Positions 10,616 to 18,171 of a DNA stretch of 64,000 nt are shown here, in pieces. The DNA is from Ischnura elegans (lineage: Eukaryota; Arthropoda; Insecta; Odonata; Coenagrionidae), in the NCBI RefSeq assembly GCF_921293095.1, contig NC_060254.1, positions 113,236,917 to 113,300,916 on the forward strand, read 5' to 3'. Made by a program: the position numbers and the translations under genes. Positions within the stretch are counted from its first letter, which is position 1, and each line of letters opens with the position of its first letter. The notes below the pieces were generated by a model. It was not told where the DNA came from and did no database searches. It was given only the letters and a program-made list of their open reading frames with translations.

Positions 10616-11127
10616 GTTTGCAGAAAATGCTCGTAGTGAGTCCCGAAGTCTTTGATCGAAGTCATGCAAAGGCTAGGTTGAGTAAATTGGATAAGGAAAT
10701 GAAACTTGTGTTAGCGAGTAAAGGGCTCAAGGATATTGACAAGTGGCATTTGTATAAAAGAATACTCGATAAATATCTCGACTCAGTGTCAGACTTTAAA
10801 TCTCCCGTACACGTTCCGATAGTGAAACACTCACCACCAACACGACTAGATGACGGTAGCGATGCAATGAGAAGGCGGTTAGACGAAATTAGGAGGACAA
10901 ATTCAGAGTTGGATTCGACATGGGCACGAATAAAGGAACAAATCGAAAGCGATTCTCCACCGAGAAAAATGAAGCGGATAATAGCAACTCCAAGAGAGCC
11001 AAGCACACCTCCAAGGGAGCAAAGAACATCTCCAAAGGAGCGATGGACATCTCCGAGACCAATTCCAAGGCGAAGCAAGCGAAAAAGGGTACCAAAAATG
11101 TTCGGGGCAGAGTGGGACACGACGTAA
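10612..11127 (+). CDS. Uncharacterised conserved Polinton protein
   Basis: This 171-residue protein begins MSLQKMLVVSPEVFD. It has a helical N-terminal region with the pattern LDKEMKLVL and KWHLYKRILDKYL, followed by a Ser/Pro/Arg-rich, basic C-terminal tail (repeated TPREPSTPP-type units). The N-terminal pattern recurs in many Polinton and adintovirus-like loci, but no function is assigned. The start overlaps the previous stop by four bases. Its C-terminal 200 bases also lie within the integrase open frame, so this tail is either dual-coding or the integrase starts later. Confidence 0.7.
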   Translation: MSLQKMLVVSPEVFDRSHAKARLSKLDKEMKLVLASKGLKDIDKWHLYKRILDKYLDSVSDFKSPVHVPIVKHSPPTRLDDGSDAMRRRLDEIRRTNSELDSTWARIKEQIESDSPPRKMKRIIATPREPSTPPREQRTSPKERWTSPRPIPRRSKRKRVPKMFGAEWDTT

Positions 11128-12164
11128 TAGCTAGCGTGTACAACAATCCCGCACATCCTGCTGGTTTTTCCACAGATAAAAAATTAAATAAAGCGACTGG
11201 AATCCCTATAAAAACAATTCGCGAGTGGTTGGAATCTCAAGAAGCGTACACGCGTCACAAGCCGGTGAGAAAAAAGTTTGTTAGAAACCGTTACGAAGTA
11301 AACTATATAGATGAGTGTTGGCAATGTGATTTAAATGATTTGAGAAGTTTGAAAAAATACAACAACGGGTTCTGTTACATTTTAACCGTAATAGACATAT
11401 TTTCCCGTTATGCGTGGGCTAGTCCTCTCAAGTCAAAAAGACCAGAGGAAATTATAGAAGCATTTAAGGTCATATTTCGCGAGCGCAAACCATTGAAAAT
11501 TCAGAGCGATAAGGGAGGGGAATTTGTTAATAGCAAGTTTAAAAGTTTTCTCTCGAATCAAGGTGTAAAGTTTTACACTACAAATAATCCTGAAATTAAA
11601 GCTAGCCTCGTGGAACGCTTTAATCGAACTCTCAAGACAAAAATGTATAAATATTTTACAAAATACGCAACTTACAAATATATCGATGTGCTTCCAAAAC
11701 TCATCAGTTCTTATAACCATAGTACGCATTCTAGCATTAGGATCGCTCCCTCTCAAGTGAATGCTAAAAATGCATTTATCATTGCTAGTCGGAGAAAAAG
11801 CTTAAAGAAGACGGATGCAAAATTTAATAAAGGTGATTATGTGAGGATTAGTAAAGAGAGGATTCCATTCACCAAAGGATACACACCAAATTATACCAAG
11901 GAAATATTTCAAGTTACAAACATTGATCGAATGAAACTAATACCAACCTATAAATTGAATGATTTGAACGGGGAGGATATAAAGGGTAGTTTCTATGCGG
12001 AAGAATTAGTCAAAGTTAACGTGTCTCCTGACACGGAGTACAGGATCGAGAAAATATTGAGACGTCGGGGGAGTGGTCCTAATTTGGAGTATTTTATCAA
12101 GTGGGACGGATACCCACCGTCTTTTAACTCGTGGATTTCAGCTTCTTCCGTGCGTAAAATATGA
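10920..12164 (+). CDS. Polinton integrase (retroviral-type DDE with chromodomain)
   Basis: The 414-residue integrase would join element ends to the target, producing the 6-bp duplication seen here. The catalytic triad is visible as D137 (CDLNDL), D197 (QSDKGGEF) and E232 (LVERFNRT), a D,D-35-E spacing. Before it lies the conserved NPAHPAGF / HKPVRKKF region typical of Polinton integrases. The C terminus is a chromodomain (YRIEKILRRR, then YFIKWDGYPPSFNSWI). The start is uncertain: ATG 10920 gives a basic Lys/Ser-rich leader overlapping the upstream gene by 208 bases; ATG 11043 would shorten the overlap. The stop overlaps the next ATG. Confidence 0.95.
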   Translation: MGTNKGTNRKRFSTEKNEADNSNSKRAKHTSKGAKNISKGAMDISETNSKAKQAKKGTKNVRGRVGHDVIASVYNNPAHPAGFSTDKKLNKATGIPIKTIREWLESQEAYTRHKPVRKKFVRNRYEVNYIDECWQCDLNDLRSLKKYNNGFCYILTVIDIFSRYAWASPLKSKRPEEIIEAFKVIFRERKPLKIQSDKGGEFVNSKFKSFLSNQGVKFYTTNNPEIKASLVERFNRTLKTKMYKYFTKYATYKYIDVLPKLISSYNHSTHSSIRIAPSQVNAKNAFIIASRRKSLKKTDAKFNKGDYVRISKERIPFTKGYTPNYTKEIFQVTNIDRMKLIPTYKLNDLNGEDIKGSFYAEELVKVNVSPDTEYRIEKILRRRGSGPNLEYFIKWDGYPPSFNSWISASSVRKI

Positions 12165-13192
12165 ACGAATTTTATCTTACACTACCCAGCGATAGCTCGA
12201 GGGATTTTTTCCCAAGAAATACAATCGCTCATTATCGTACAAAGTTGAGTCATCGCATCGATTTAGAAAATAACGAGTGGTATGTCGGTCTAGCTGAGAT
12301 TTCGATTCCTTCTATTGAGGTAAAAAAAGTTTCCGAAGACACACCAGCTGTTATCGAAAACTTTACTCCAGCGCCTCACGTAGCAGACGAATTGCCTCCT
12401 AAGGATAATAGGACCCGGACTGAAGAGGGATTAGTTCGAGGGGATAAAGAAGTTATAAACGTGAAACTTTTAGATGATTCATACTTTACAATTCCCATTG
12501 GTACTTATGACAGTATTGCGGCGGCATTTGCAAAACCATATATTACCTCCAGTACACAAAAACAAACGTACATTTCAAATGAAGTAATGCGTTATATTGA
12601 TAAACTGAGTGTAAGGATTAACCAGGTTGGAGTTGATGAACGCATATTACCACGGTCTGCGCAAATTTTTGCGAGCGGAGTAAAATACTCGTTGTCTCCG
12701 GGAACGTATGATTCGTTTGCTAACTTATTCAATACAACTTTGTCAGGCTTTAGTGGAAAAGGCAAGGAAAAGATAAAAAATGACCTATCATTATTATCGG
12801 CTGTTCTTATTAGATTATCATTTAAAGATTCAACGTTGACAGATGATGAGTTAGCTGAAATCATCGATGATGCCAGGGTAGAGATTAACACTAAAGAAGA
12901 CAAAGGAAAAAGAGGAAAAAGAAGCATTGCAACCTCCTCAAAAAATGTTTACGTTTACACAGATATAATAAAACCGCAGTTGGTGGGTGACACTTTGAGT
13001 CGATGCATCCGCATCATAAATGTCAAAATTGGTGAATATCAAACTTTCAATCCGATTTATTACTACCCCGTCGAGAAAAACAATATCGAGAGTGTTGAAA
13101 TTCTTTTTGCAGATAAACTCGGTGAAGCAATTTCTTTTCATAGTGGGGAGCAAAGCTCGATAGTTGTGCTACACTTTATAAAAAAGAGTTGA
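12161..13192 (+). CDS. Penton-like minor capsid protein
   Basis: This 343-residue protein has the N-terminal signature of Polinton minor capsid proteins (FYLTLPSDSSRDFFPRNT, then WYVGLAEISIP) and the C-terminal signature VYTDIIKPQLVGDTLSRCIR with a beta-rich end (VVLHFIKK). These proteins are predicted single-jelly-roll pentons at the vertices of an icosahedral shell. It is encoded just upstream of the pVI-like and major capsid genes, and its ATG overlaps the integrase stop. The frame is intact. Function comes from family resemblance, not experiment. Confidence 0.9.
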   Translation: MNEFYLTLPSDSSRDFFPRNTIAHYRTKLSHRIDLENNEWYVGLAEISIPSIEVKKVSEDTPAVIENFTPAPHVADELPPKDNRTRTEEGLVRGDKEVINVKLLDDSYFTIPIGTYDSIAAAFAKPYITSSTQKQTYISNEVMRYIDKLSVRINQVGVDERILPRSAQIFASGVKYSLSPGTYDSFANLFNTTLSGFSGKGKEKIKNDLSLLSAVLIRLSFKDSTLTDDELAEIIDDARVEINTKEDKGKRGKRSIATSSKNVYVYTDIIKPQLVGDTLSRCIRIINVKIGEYQTFNPIYYYPVEKNNIESVEILFADKLGEAISFHSGEQSSIVVLHFIKKS

Positions 13193-13221
13193 TTCACGTT
13201 AGTACATCATTTTACGACGAG

Positions 13222-13668
13222 ATGGCGCCGGTGATGGATCGATATTATAGTTATTATTCAAAACAGGTGGGAGGAGAGATTGGATCCTTGTATAGAGCTT
13301 CTTATAGGGTGCAAAAGGGACGAGGTATCGGGAGTTTCCTCGCGGGATTGTGGCGATTTGCAAAACCTTTGCTATTTAGCGGGCTTAAGACTGTTGGTAA
13401 GGAGGCCGCGAGCGCTGGGGCAGCAGCTCTTGGAGACCTTGGAACAAAACCGGTTAAGGAGATACTGCGCAGTAGAATAAACGAGGCAGGTCAGAACTTG
13501 AAACGCAAGGCCGAGGAAAAGATAAAAGGCATGTCTGGGGGTGGGTTGAGGATCGCGAAACGTCCAAGGTTAAATAAAATAAAACATAGCTGCGTAAGAA
13601 AAAAGCGACAGTCGATGAGAAGTCGAAGAGGAAAGAAGGTTGTTGGAGGGGATATTTTTTCGCGATAA
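13222..13668 (+). CDS. pVI/pX-like small virion protein
   Basis: This 148-residue protein starts MAPVMDRYYSYY. It contains a Gly-rich segment (GRGIGSFLAGLWRFAKPLL), a hydrophobic Ala/Gly helix, and a long Lys/Arg-rich C terminus. Position between penton and hexon genes plus amphipathic and basic composition match the adenovirus pVI/pX-like proteins of Polintons and adintoviruses, thought to bind DNA or disrupt membranes. I take the ATG at 13222; the upstream in-frame codons lack an ATG. The TAA overlaps the next ATG (TAATG). Confidence 0.75.
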   Translation: MAPVMDRYYSYYSKQVGGEIGSLYRASYRVQKGRGIGSFLAGLWRFAKPLLFSGLKTVGKEAASAGAAALGDLGTKPVKEILRSRINEAGQNLKRKAEEKIKGMSGGGLRIAKRPRLNKIKHSCVRKKRQSMRSRRGKKVVGGDIFSR

Positions 13669-14957
13669 TGGCAGAGCATATGCTGACTTCGTTGGATTTA
13701 TTTCAGCCCAATCCGCCGGTGCAAACTAACATCTTGGCAAAAAGACTCGTGTCCTACAAACCCATATCTTCGCTAGATAATCGATCGGTTATAGAATTCC
13801 TGATCAAAGACTCTGGGGATGCGTATAAGGATTTGAATAGTATATATCTTAGACTTAAAGTGAAACTTTGCAAAAAAGACGGGACTGATTACAATGAATC
13901 CGCTACCAATCAACCGGGAGTGGTGAACAATATTCTGCACTCTCTGTTCGAGCAGTGTAACGTTTATTTCAATGGGACGTTGGTCACACCATCAGAGGAT
14001 AATTACCATTACAGAAGCTACCTGGAAAATGTGTTAAATTATGGAACAGATGCGAGCAAAACACATTTACGAAATGTGGGGTGGGAGTTGGACACGGGAG
14101 ACGATATTAACTTGACAGATACTTCAAATTCTGGTTATACAAGGCGTAAGGGTTGGTTTAAGAACAGTGCAGAGGTTGAGTTGTATGGTAAACTGCACGT
14201 AGATGTTTTTAATCAGATACAATTAATGATGGATCGAGTAGACATCGGTATAAGACTATTGCTCTCTAATCATGCTTTCCATCTTATGGGAGGGAATGAT
14301 GATGGACTATTGAAAATTTTAGACGCAACTTTATACGTTCAACATTTCGCTATTAACCCATCCATTTTAGTTGCACATAATAAAATCCTGGAAAACAACA
14401 ATGCCAAATATCACTACAAGCGTACCGAGTTGAAAACCTTTACTGTTCCTTCTGGTGGACGAACTTTAAGCCTTGACAATGCGATCGTGGGTCGAATACC
14501 TAATGTAATTATTTTTACAATGGTGGATAATGAAGCATATGCGGGAAGTTTGAATAAGAATCCATTTGCTCTCTCTCACTATTCGCTCGAGAATTTTTCA
14601 CTCTTTGTGAACGGTGTACAAATTCCGTCCGAGGGATTACAATGCAATTTTTCAAGTAAAAAGTATTGGGCGCGAGCGTATGACACAATATTCTCAGGAA
14701 GTGGGATAAAGCATTACAATCGGGGTAATCAAATCACTTACGATATGTTTGGACACGGTTATTTTATGCTAGTCTTCGATCTAACACCCGATGATTCGGG
14801 TAATGAGGACTATATAAGTTTAGGAGATAGAGGTGTGGTGAGAATAGAGGCGAGATTTGAAAACGAATTATCGAGAACGGTTACGTGTTTACTTTTCTCA
14901 GAGTATGATGCAACAGTGGAAATTGATAAAAACAGAAACATTATCACAAACTTTTAG
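13668..14957 (+). CDS. Hexon-like major capsid protein
   Basis: This 429-residue protein has the Polinton double-jelly-roll major capsid pattern: N-terminal LDLFQPNPPVQTNI, then VVNNILHSLFEQCNVYFNG, the WFKNSAEVELYGKLHVD block, and C-terminal YGHGYFMLVFDLTPD-like and VRIEARFENELSRTVTC segments. It would build the hexons of an icosahedral virion. The frame is uninterrupted from ATG to TAG, which argues that the copy is young or still under selection. It sits between the pVI-like protein and the protease, as in other Polintons. Confidence 0.95.
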   Translation: MAEHMLTSLDLFQPNPPVQTNILAKRLVSYKPISSLDNRSVIEFLIKDSGDAYKDLNSIYLRLKVKLCKKDGTDYNESATNQPGVVNNILHSLFEQCNVYFNGTLVTPSEDNYHYRSYLENVLNYGTDASKTHLRNVGWELDTGDDINLTDTSNSGYTRRKGWFKNSAEVELYGKLHVDVFNQIQLMMDRVDIGIRLLLSNHAFHLMGGNDDGLLKILDATLYVQHFAINPSILVAHNKILENNNAKYHYKRTELKTFTVPSGGRTLSLDNAIVGRIPNVIIFTMVDNEAYAGSLNKNPFALSHYSLENFSLFVNGVQIPSEGLQCNFSSKKYWARAYDTIFSGSGIKHYNRGNQITYDMFGHGYFMLVFDLTPDDSGNEDYISLGDRGVVRIEARFENELSRTVTCLLFSEYDATVEIDKNRNIITNF

Positions 14958-14959
14958 TC

Positions 14960-15466
14960 ATGGATGGAATTCAAATTAACAGGTTACTGAGACCACTCAA
15001 TATATTTCGCGGAGTTTACGCATCTGATAGGTTACCAAAATCACCACGAAATGGAGTTTACATAATAAATTTAGATCCATCTAAATTACCGGGTTCACAC
15101 TGGGTTGCAGTCTATTTACATAATAATTATGCAGAGTATTTTGATTCCTACGGCTTACCTCCTTTTGATTCAAATATAAGTAATTTTTTAAAGTCATTCT
15201 CAGTCACTCGCAATCACGTTCAAATTCAAAGCTTTCGTTCGGATATTTGCGGTGAATACTGCTGCCTCTATACCGCTAGTAAATCATTAGGTCAAACACT
15301 ACACAAATTCCTCGCACACTTTCATCACACCATCCCTCATCTCAACGACTGTCGAGCCCTGAAGCTGTTTCATCAGACCTTCAAGCGGGTTCGGCGGGCC
15401 AAATGTCATCCCAGAGCTCAGCGGTGCTGTTCCCGAATAAATACGATGAGCAGGAAGAGGAGGTGA
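14960..15466 (+). CDS. Adenain-like (Ulp1-fold) cysteine protease
   Basis: This 168-residue maturation protease starts two bases after the capsid stop. Visible catalytic residues are His47 (GSHWVAVYL), Asp62 (YFDSYGLPP), Gln90 and Cys97 (SDICGEYCCLY). The order His-Asp-Gln-Cys and spacing are those of the adenovirus protease family found in Polintons, which cleaves virion precursors. The last 40 residues are Arg/Cys-rich and look like a nonconserved tail. All catalytic positions are retained. Confidence 0.93.
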   Translation: MDGIQINRLLRPLNIFRGVYASDRLPKSPRNGVYIINLDPSKLPGSHWVAVYLHNNYAEYFDSYGLPPFDSNISNFLKSFSVTRNHVQIQSFRSDICGEYCCLYTASKSLGQTLHKFLAHFHHTIPHLNDCRALKLFHQTFKRVRRAKCHPRAQRCCSRINTMSRKRR

Positions 15467-15491
15467 TTATTTGAGAAGAAACAGCCGCAGA

Positions 15492-16016
15492 ATGCAGATC
15501 GTGGTATCTGTGACTTATAGCCAAGGCGGGGTGACGGAGCTTGCAGCCGTCGACGTGGATTCAAATCGTTTATTTTGGGGCAGTTTCAAGAAACATGGGA
15601 AGCTCATCGCTGGAGGAAAGAAGCTACGTTTCCCAGACCCCTTACAACGAGATGAGACATCCTTCAACGAAGGATTCATTTCACACACCGAACTTTCAAC
15701 TACCCTGGAAGCTATGACTGAGGGTGCAACCGCTCTCTACGCATTCAGCGAAGCAGAGTGTGAGTTCCTGACCGATTTGACGGGACGCACTTTCATCTCT
15801 CTCGAAAAAGAGTTAAACTGTCCCCCTCCCGAAAAATGTTCCTTTCTTGCCTTTTCCTGCCTCAATCCTTGTCACAAATTGCGCAACAGCACTTGCGCAT
15901 TGAGAGATGCACATTCTCTCGCCCAGTGGTTCCAGTATAACCGTCTCAAAACCGAAGTTGATCCTTGCCCGGATGACTGTTCCCCCACCCCTCCTCCTAC
16001 ATCAACCTCTAAATAA
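15492..16016 (+). CDS. Accessory protein, paralogous in pattern to the gene at 16739
   Basis: This 174-residue protein has no assigned function. Its C-terminal half reads as HTELSTTLEAM, LYAFSEAECEFLTDL, SLEKELNCPPP, then CALRDAHSLAQWFQY. The gene at 16739 shows the same ordered pattern (YSELESIL, LFTKGAQKAAFLTSL, NLELYGCPS, CARKNCFKLADWCI), so the two look like diverged relatives. The CALxDAxxLAxW box loosely resembles the ExoIII box of DEDDh exonucleases with Cys in place of His, but acidic DxE residues are not evident, so an active nuclease is unlikely. The ATG at 15492 is preferred over an upstream TTG. Confidence 0.6.
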   Translation: MQIVVSVTYSQGGVTELAAVDVDSNRLFWGSFKKHGKLIAGGKKLRFPDPLQRDETSFNEGFISHTELSTTLEAMTEGATALYAFSEAECEFLTDLTGRTFISLEKELNCPPPEKCSFLAFSCLNPCHKLRNSTCALRDAHSLAQWFQYNRLKTEVDPCPDDCSPTPPPTSTSK

Positions 16017-16046
16017 GGACGGTTACGTCACCATACACCAGTCGTC

Positions 16047-16613
16047 ATGCAGTCATCGGTGGATGCAGACCATCAGTCTCCTCCGGTGAAGAGAAAGAAA
16101 CCTGCTGGAAATTTTATTCCTTCTATTGGACAATCGGACAATTTACTTCTTCAAACTGGGTAGTATTTGAACAAAACGAAGACAAAGAGTGTGTGTATTG
16201 GTTACGATCCTGGTAGAGACTTTGAATCAGTTGTGCAATTTAATCAAGTTGGAAAAAAAAGTGTAATTGTTTCACAAAGCGAGTGGGCAAACATCTTGAA
16301 CTGTGAAAAGGATGTGGATTTGTTCTTTTACAAAGGAGAAAAGCATTTTTTAACTTCCTGTTTGGCTTATGCGAATTACTTTGGGAAGACTCATTTGGTT
16401 ATTAAAAAGACCTTTAATTTAAAGCAAGAAGAGTGGTTTGCATTGGTGAAACTCTTCAAGCTGATTGATTTATTTCTCCATAGACTTTCAGCTAGTCGTG
16501 ACAAAGTGAGACATTTTCTCGCCACAAAATTAGCAAAGAATATCACAGATTGTGATTTTGAAAGACTTGAATTAGAGATGGTACTCATAGCGTATGGTTC
16601 GGCTGATGAATAG
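16047..16613 (+). pseudogene. Uncharacterised accessory protein interrupted by an amber codon
   Basis: The ATG at 16047 opens 38 codons (MQSSVDADHQSPPVKRKK, a basic nuclear-signal-like start), then an in-frame TAG at 16161-16163, after which the same frame continues open for 150 codons to a stop at 16611-16613. The downstream part has no ATG near its beginning. This is best read as one 188-codon gene with a point nonsense mutation, though a short intron (GTAGTA right at the stop) or readthrough is possible. The product is rich in Lys/Phe/Leu and matches no family I recognise. Confidence 0.55.
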
Positions 16614-16630
16614 CCTGTGTGAGTGAAAGG

Positions 16631-16728
16631 CTTTCTAACCTCTGGCGTGAATGAAAGTTCCGTAAGTTAGAGAGTCTTGATGTAAGTTCAACCCCTGGCA
16701 TTGGGTGTAAAAACCTTGTAAGTTGGAC
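16631..16728 (+). other. Pair of tandem stem-loops with covarying stems
   Basis: Stem 1 pairs 16631-16639 with 16666-16674 (9 bp, one G-T); stem 2 pairs 16686-16692 with 16722-16728 (7 bp, one G-T). The loops are 26 and 29 bases and share CCTGGC/CTCTGGC and a closing GTAA. In the stems TCTAAC/GTTAGA becomes TTCAAC/GTTGGA, so a T-A pair is replaced by C-G. This is the only noncoding gap in the rightward gene block. It could be an RNA element or a promoter for the gene at 16739. Confidence 0.5.
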
Positions 16729-16738
16729 ATACATCACG

Positions 16739-17209
16739 ATGGGTGCCATTGTCGAATTTCAAGGATTTACGGGTAGCAATGGACATTTTATTGTCAAAGA
16801 ATTGGCAATTATCGCTGTCCAGAATAAATGCTGTAATACGTGGTTATTTAAATCACCACAGAGATTGCTCTTTACAAAAGAGTCTTCTTGGCTGAGAAAC
16901 AACTATCACGGCTTGTGCGAATACTCTGGAGATGTGGATTATTCAGAACTGGAGAGTATACTTCACAATTATACTAAAAATTTTAAATATCTATTCACAA
17001 AGGGTGCTCAAAAAGCTGCCTTCTTAACAAGTCTTCTTCCCAAGGGAATTTGTGTGGCTAATCTGGAACTTTATGGGTGTCCTTCATTCACGAAATTGAC
17101 CACGAATGAGGGTTGTTTAATTGAAATTCATATGGATGGTAATCTACAATGTGCCAGAAAAAATTGTTTTAAGCTAGCTGATTGGTGTATACGAAATAAA
17201 ATATGTTAG
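16739..17209 (+). CDS. Accessory protein of the bracovirus/Polinton-type orphan family
   Basis: This 156-residue protein begins MGAIVEFQGFTGSNG, followed by HFIVKELAI, WLRNNYHGL, a Y-S-E-L block, LFTKGAQKAAFL, NLELYGCPS and CARKNCFKLADWCI. This ordered signature is a pattern I associate with uncharacterised arthropod transposon- and virus-borne proteins with a possible RNase H-like/exonuclease-like fold. No catalytic acidic set is obvious. Related in pattern to the gene at 15492. Its stop overlaps the next ATG by seven bases. Function unknown. Confidence 0.6.
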   Translation: MGAIVEFQGFTGSNGHFIVKELAIIAVQNKCCNTWLFKSPQRLLFTKESSWLRNNYHGLCEYSGDVDYSELESILHNYTKNFKYLFTKGAQKAAFLTSLLPKGICVANLELYGCPSFTKLTTNEGCLIEIHMDGNLQCARKNCFKLADWCIRNKIC

Positions 17210-17478
17210 ATTTTCTAGTCAAATGTATCATTTTATTGTTTTACATCATCATGTTCACTTTGATCATTTACGATGCTATACAATTGAGACAATATGATTG
17301 TATCTGGGGATATTTAATCGAATGTGGTTATTTAAACGAGAGTGCTAGAGAACTGTCTGCGCTCAGACGTGCTGTTCAATTGTTTCAAGAGGATTATAAC
17401 ATAAGTATGAGTGGGGAAATGAACTATGAAACCATGTATATGGTGAACAATGTAACAAACTCATCTGTGTGTGGTTGA
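17203..17478 (+). CDS. Membrane-anchored metalloproteinase-prodomain-like (peptidoglycan-binding-like) protein
   Basis: This 91-residue protein has an N-terminal hydrophobic helix (residues about 3-27). A compact domain follows: YLIECGYL, then LRRAVQLFQEDYNISMSG, then MNYETMYMV. That order (GYL, AhxxFQ, xxTG, xxxTxxxM) is the peptidoglycan-binding-like prodomain of matrix metalloproteinases. The chain ends NSSVCG, where an MMP would show the cysteine-switch PRCG, and no protease domain follows. It could be a secreted or envelope-associated decoy, adhesin or inhibitor, but that is inference. An AATAAA signal follows at 17485. Confidence 0.6.
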   Translation: MLDFLVKCIILLFYIIMFTLIIYDAIQLRQYDCIWGYLIECGYLNESARELSALRRAVQLFQEDYNISMSGEMNYETMYMVNNVTNSSVCG

Positions 17479-17484
17479 AGAAAA

Positions 17485-17490
17485 TAAACT
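17485..17490 (+). terminator. Polyadenylation signal ending the Polinton rightward gene block
   Basis: AATAAA lies seven bases after the stop of the last rightward gene. It is a likely 3' processing site shared by the overlapping genes of the right half. Confidence 0.55.
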
Positions 17491-17562
17491 TTTGTTGTTA
17501 AAATTTACCCTGGTCTTTCATTTGGAAATAAAAAACACATAGTATAGTATTTAATATATTTA

Positions 17563-18114
17563 TTAACAATAAATATACATATCAACTTCAATTTTGAGTA
17601 TAAACTTTATCACTCTCAGACGGGTACCTTTAATGGCGTCTGTGGTACCATAATCCACTTTTGATTTTCTATGGTCTGTATAACAAACAGGTTTTGGTCC
17701 GTCAATACAATCACTTTGAGTCCTCGTTCCTCCTCCTTTTGCGTAGACTCGGGGCTGGTAGCACTCGTACACATCCAACCAGATGATTGGGTGCTGCTTG
17801 TCCGCGAGGCGTCGCTTTTCCGGATCGGTGATGTCATCCTGGTTCGTTATGTTAAATCTCTCCACTACACCATTCTCATTCTCGAAGCCGGAGAAAGTCA
17901 CTTTCTGTCCGATCACTTCAAATATCTTTCTCTGGTGTCGGAATACGCAGTAGTAAACTTCGTTAAAAAGTACCGAGAGCACAAAATCTGTGCCTCGTTG
18001 AGGGATGTACACGATGTAAGTATCCGGATCTGACTGCTTCTCCACCCGGAGATTGGTGTCCTCCAGGGAGGCTTCGGGATCTCTTCGCAGCTCAGCAACA
18101 GTTCTGGAGGTCAT
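17563..18114 (-). CDS. Leftward Polinton accessory gene, unknown product
   Basis: This 183-residue protein begins MTSRTVAELRRDPEASLED and contains YIVYIPQRGTDFVLSVLF, FEVIGQKVTFSGF and IIWLDVYECYQPRVY, suggesting a soluble beta-rich protein. I recognise no family. It is the only gene read leftward and lies just inside the right terminal repeat, with its own TATA box and initiator. Its 3' end converges on the rightward block, and AATAAA-like signals exist on both strands between 17485 and 17570. I choose the first ATG; the open frame extends nine codons further upstream without ATG. Confidence 0.65.
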   Translation of the reverse strand: MTSRTVAELRRDPEASLEDTNLRVEKQSDPDTYIVYIPQRGTDFVLSVLFNEVYYCVFRHQRKIFEVIGQKVTFSGFENENGVVERFNITNQDDITDPEKRRLADKQHPIIWLDVYECYQPRVYAKGGGTRTQSDCIDGPKPVCYTDHRKSKVDYGTTDAIKGTRLRVIKFILKIEVDMYIYC

Positions 18115-18123
18115 GTTAACGTT

Positions 18124-18158
18124 GAATGAGGTAATAATCACTCGGGAGTCATTTATAT
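18124..18158 (-). promoter_or_regulatory. TATA/Inr promoter of the leftward accessory gene
   Basis: Read leftward, TATAAAT at 18152-18158 is followed 28 bases later by TCATTC at 18124-18129, an arthropod-type initiator, and then the ATG at 18114. Spacing is what a core promoter needs. Confidence 0.6.
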
Positions 18159-18171
18159 GCGGGAGTGGGAG

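Noticed and set aside
10662-11173. Two minus-strand frames of 164 and 94 codons under the integrase leader
   Set aside because: They mirror the biased Lys/Arg/Ser codons of the plus-strand genes and show no motif.
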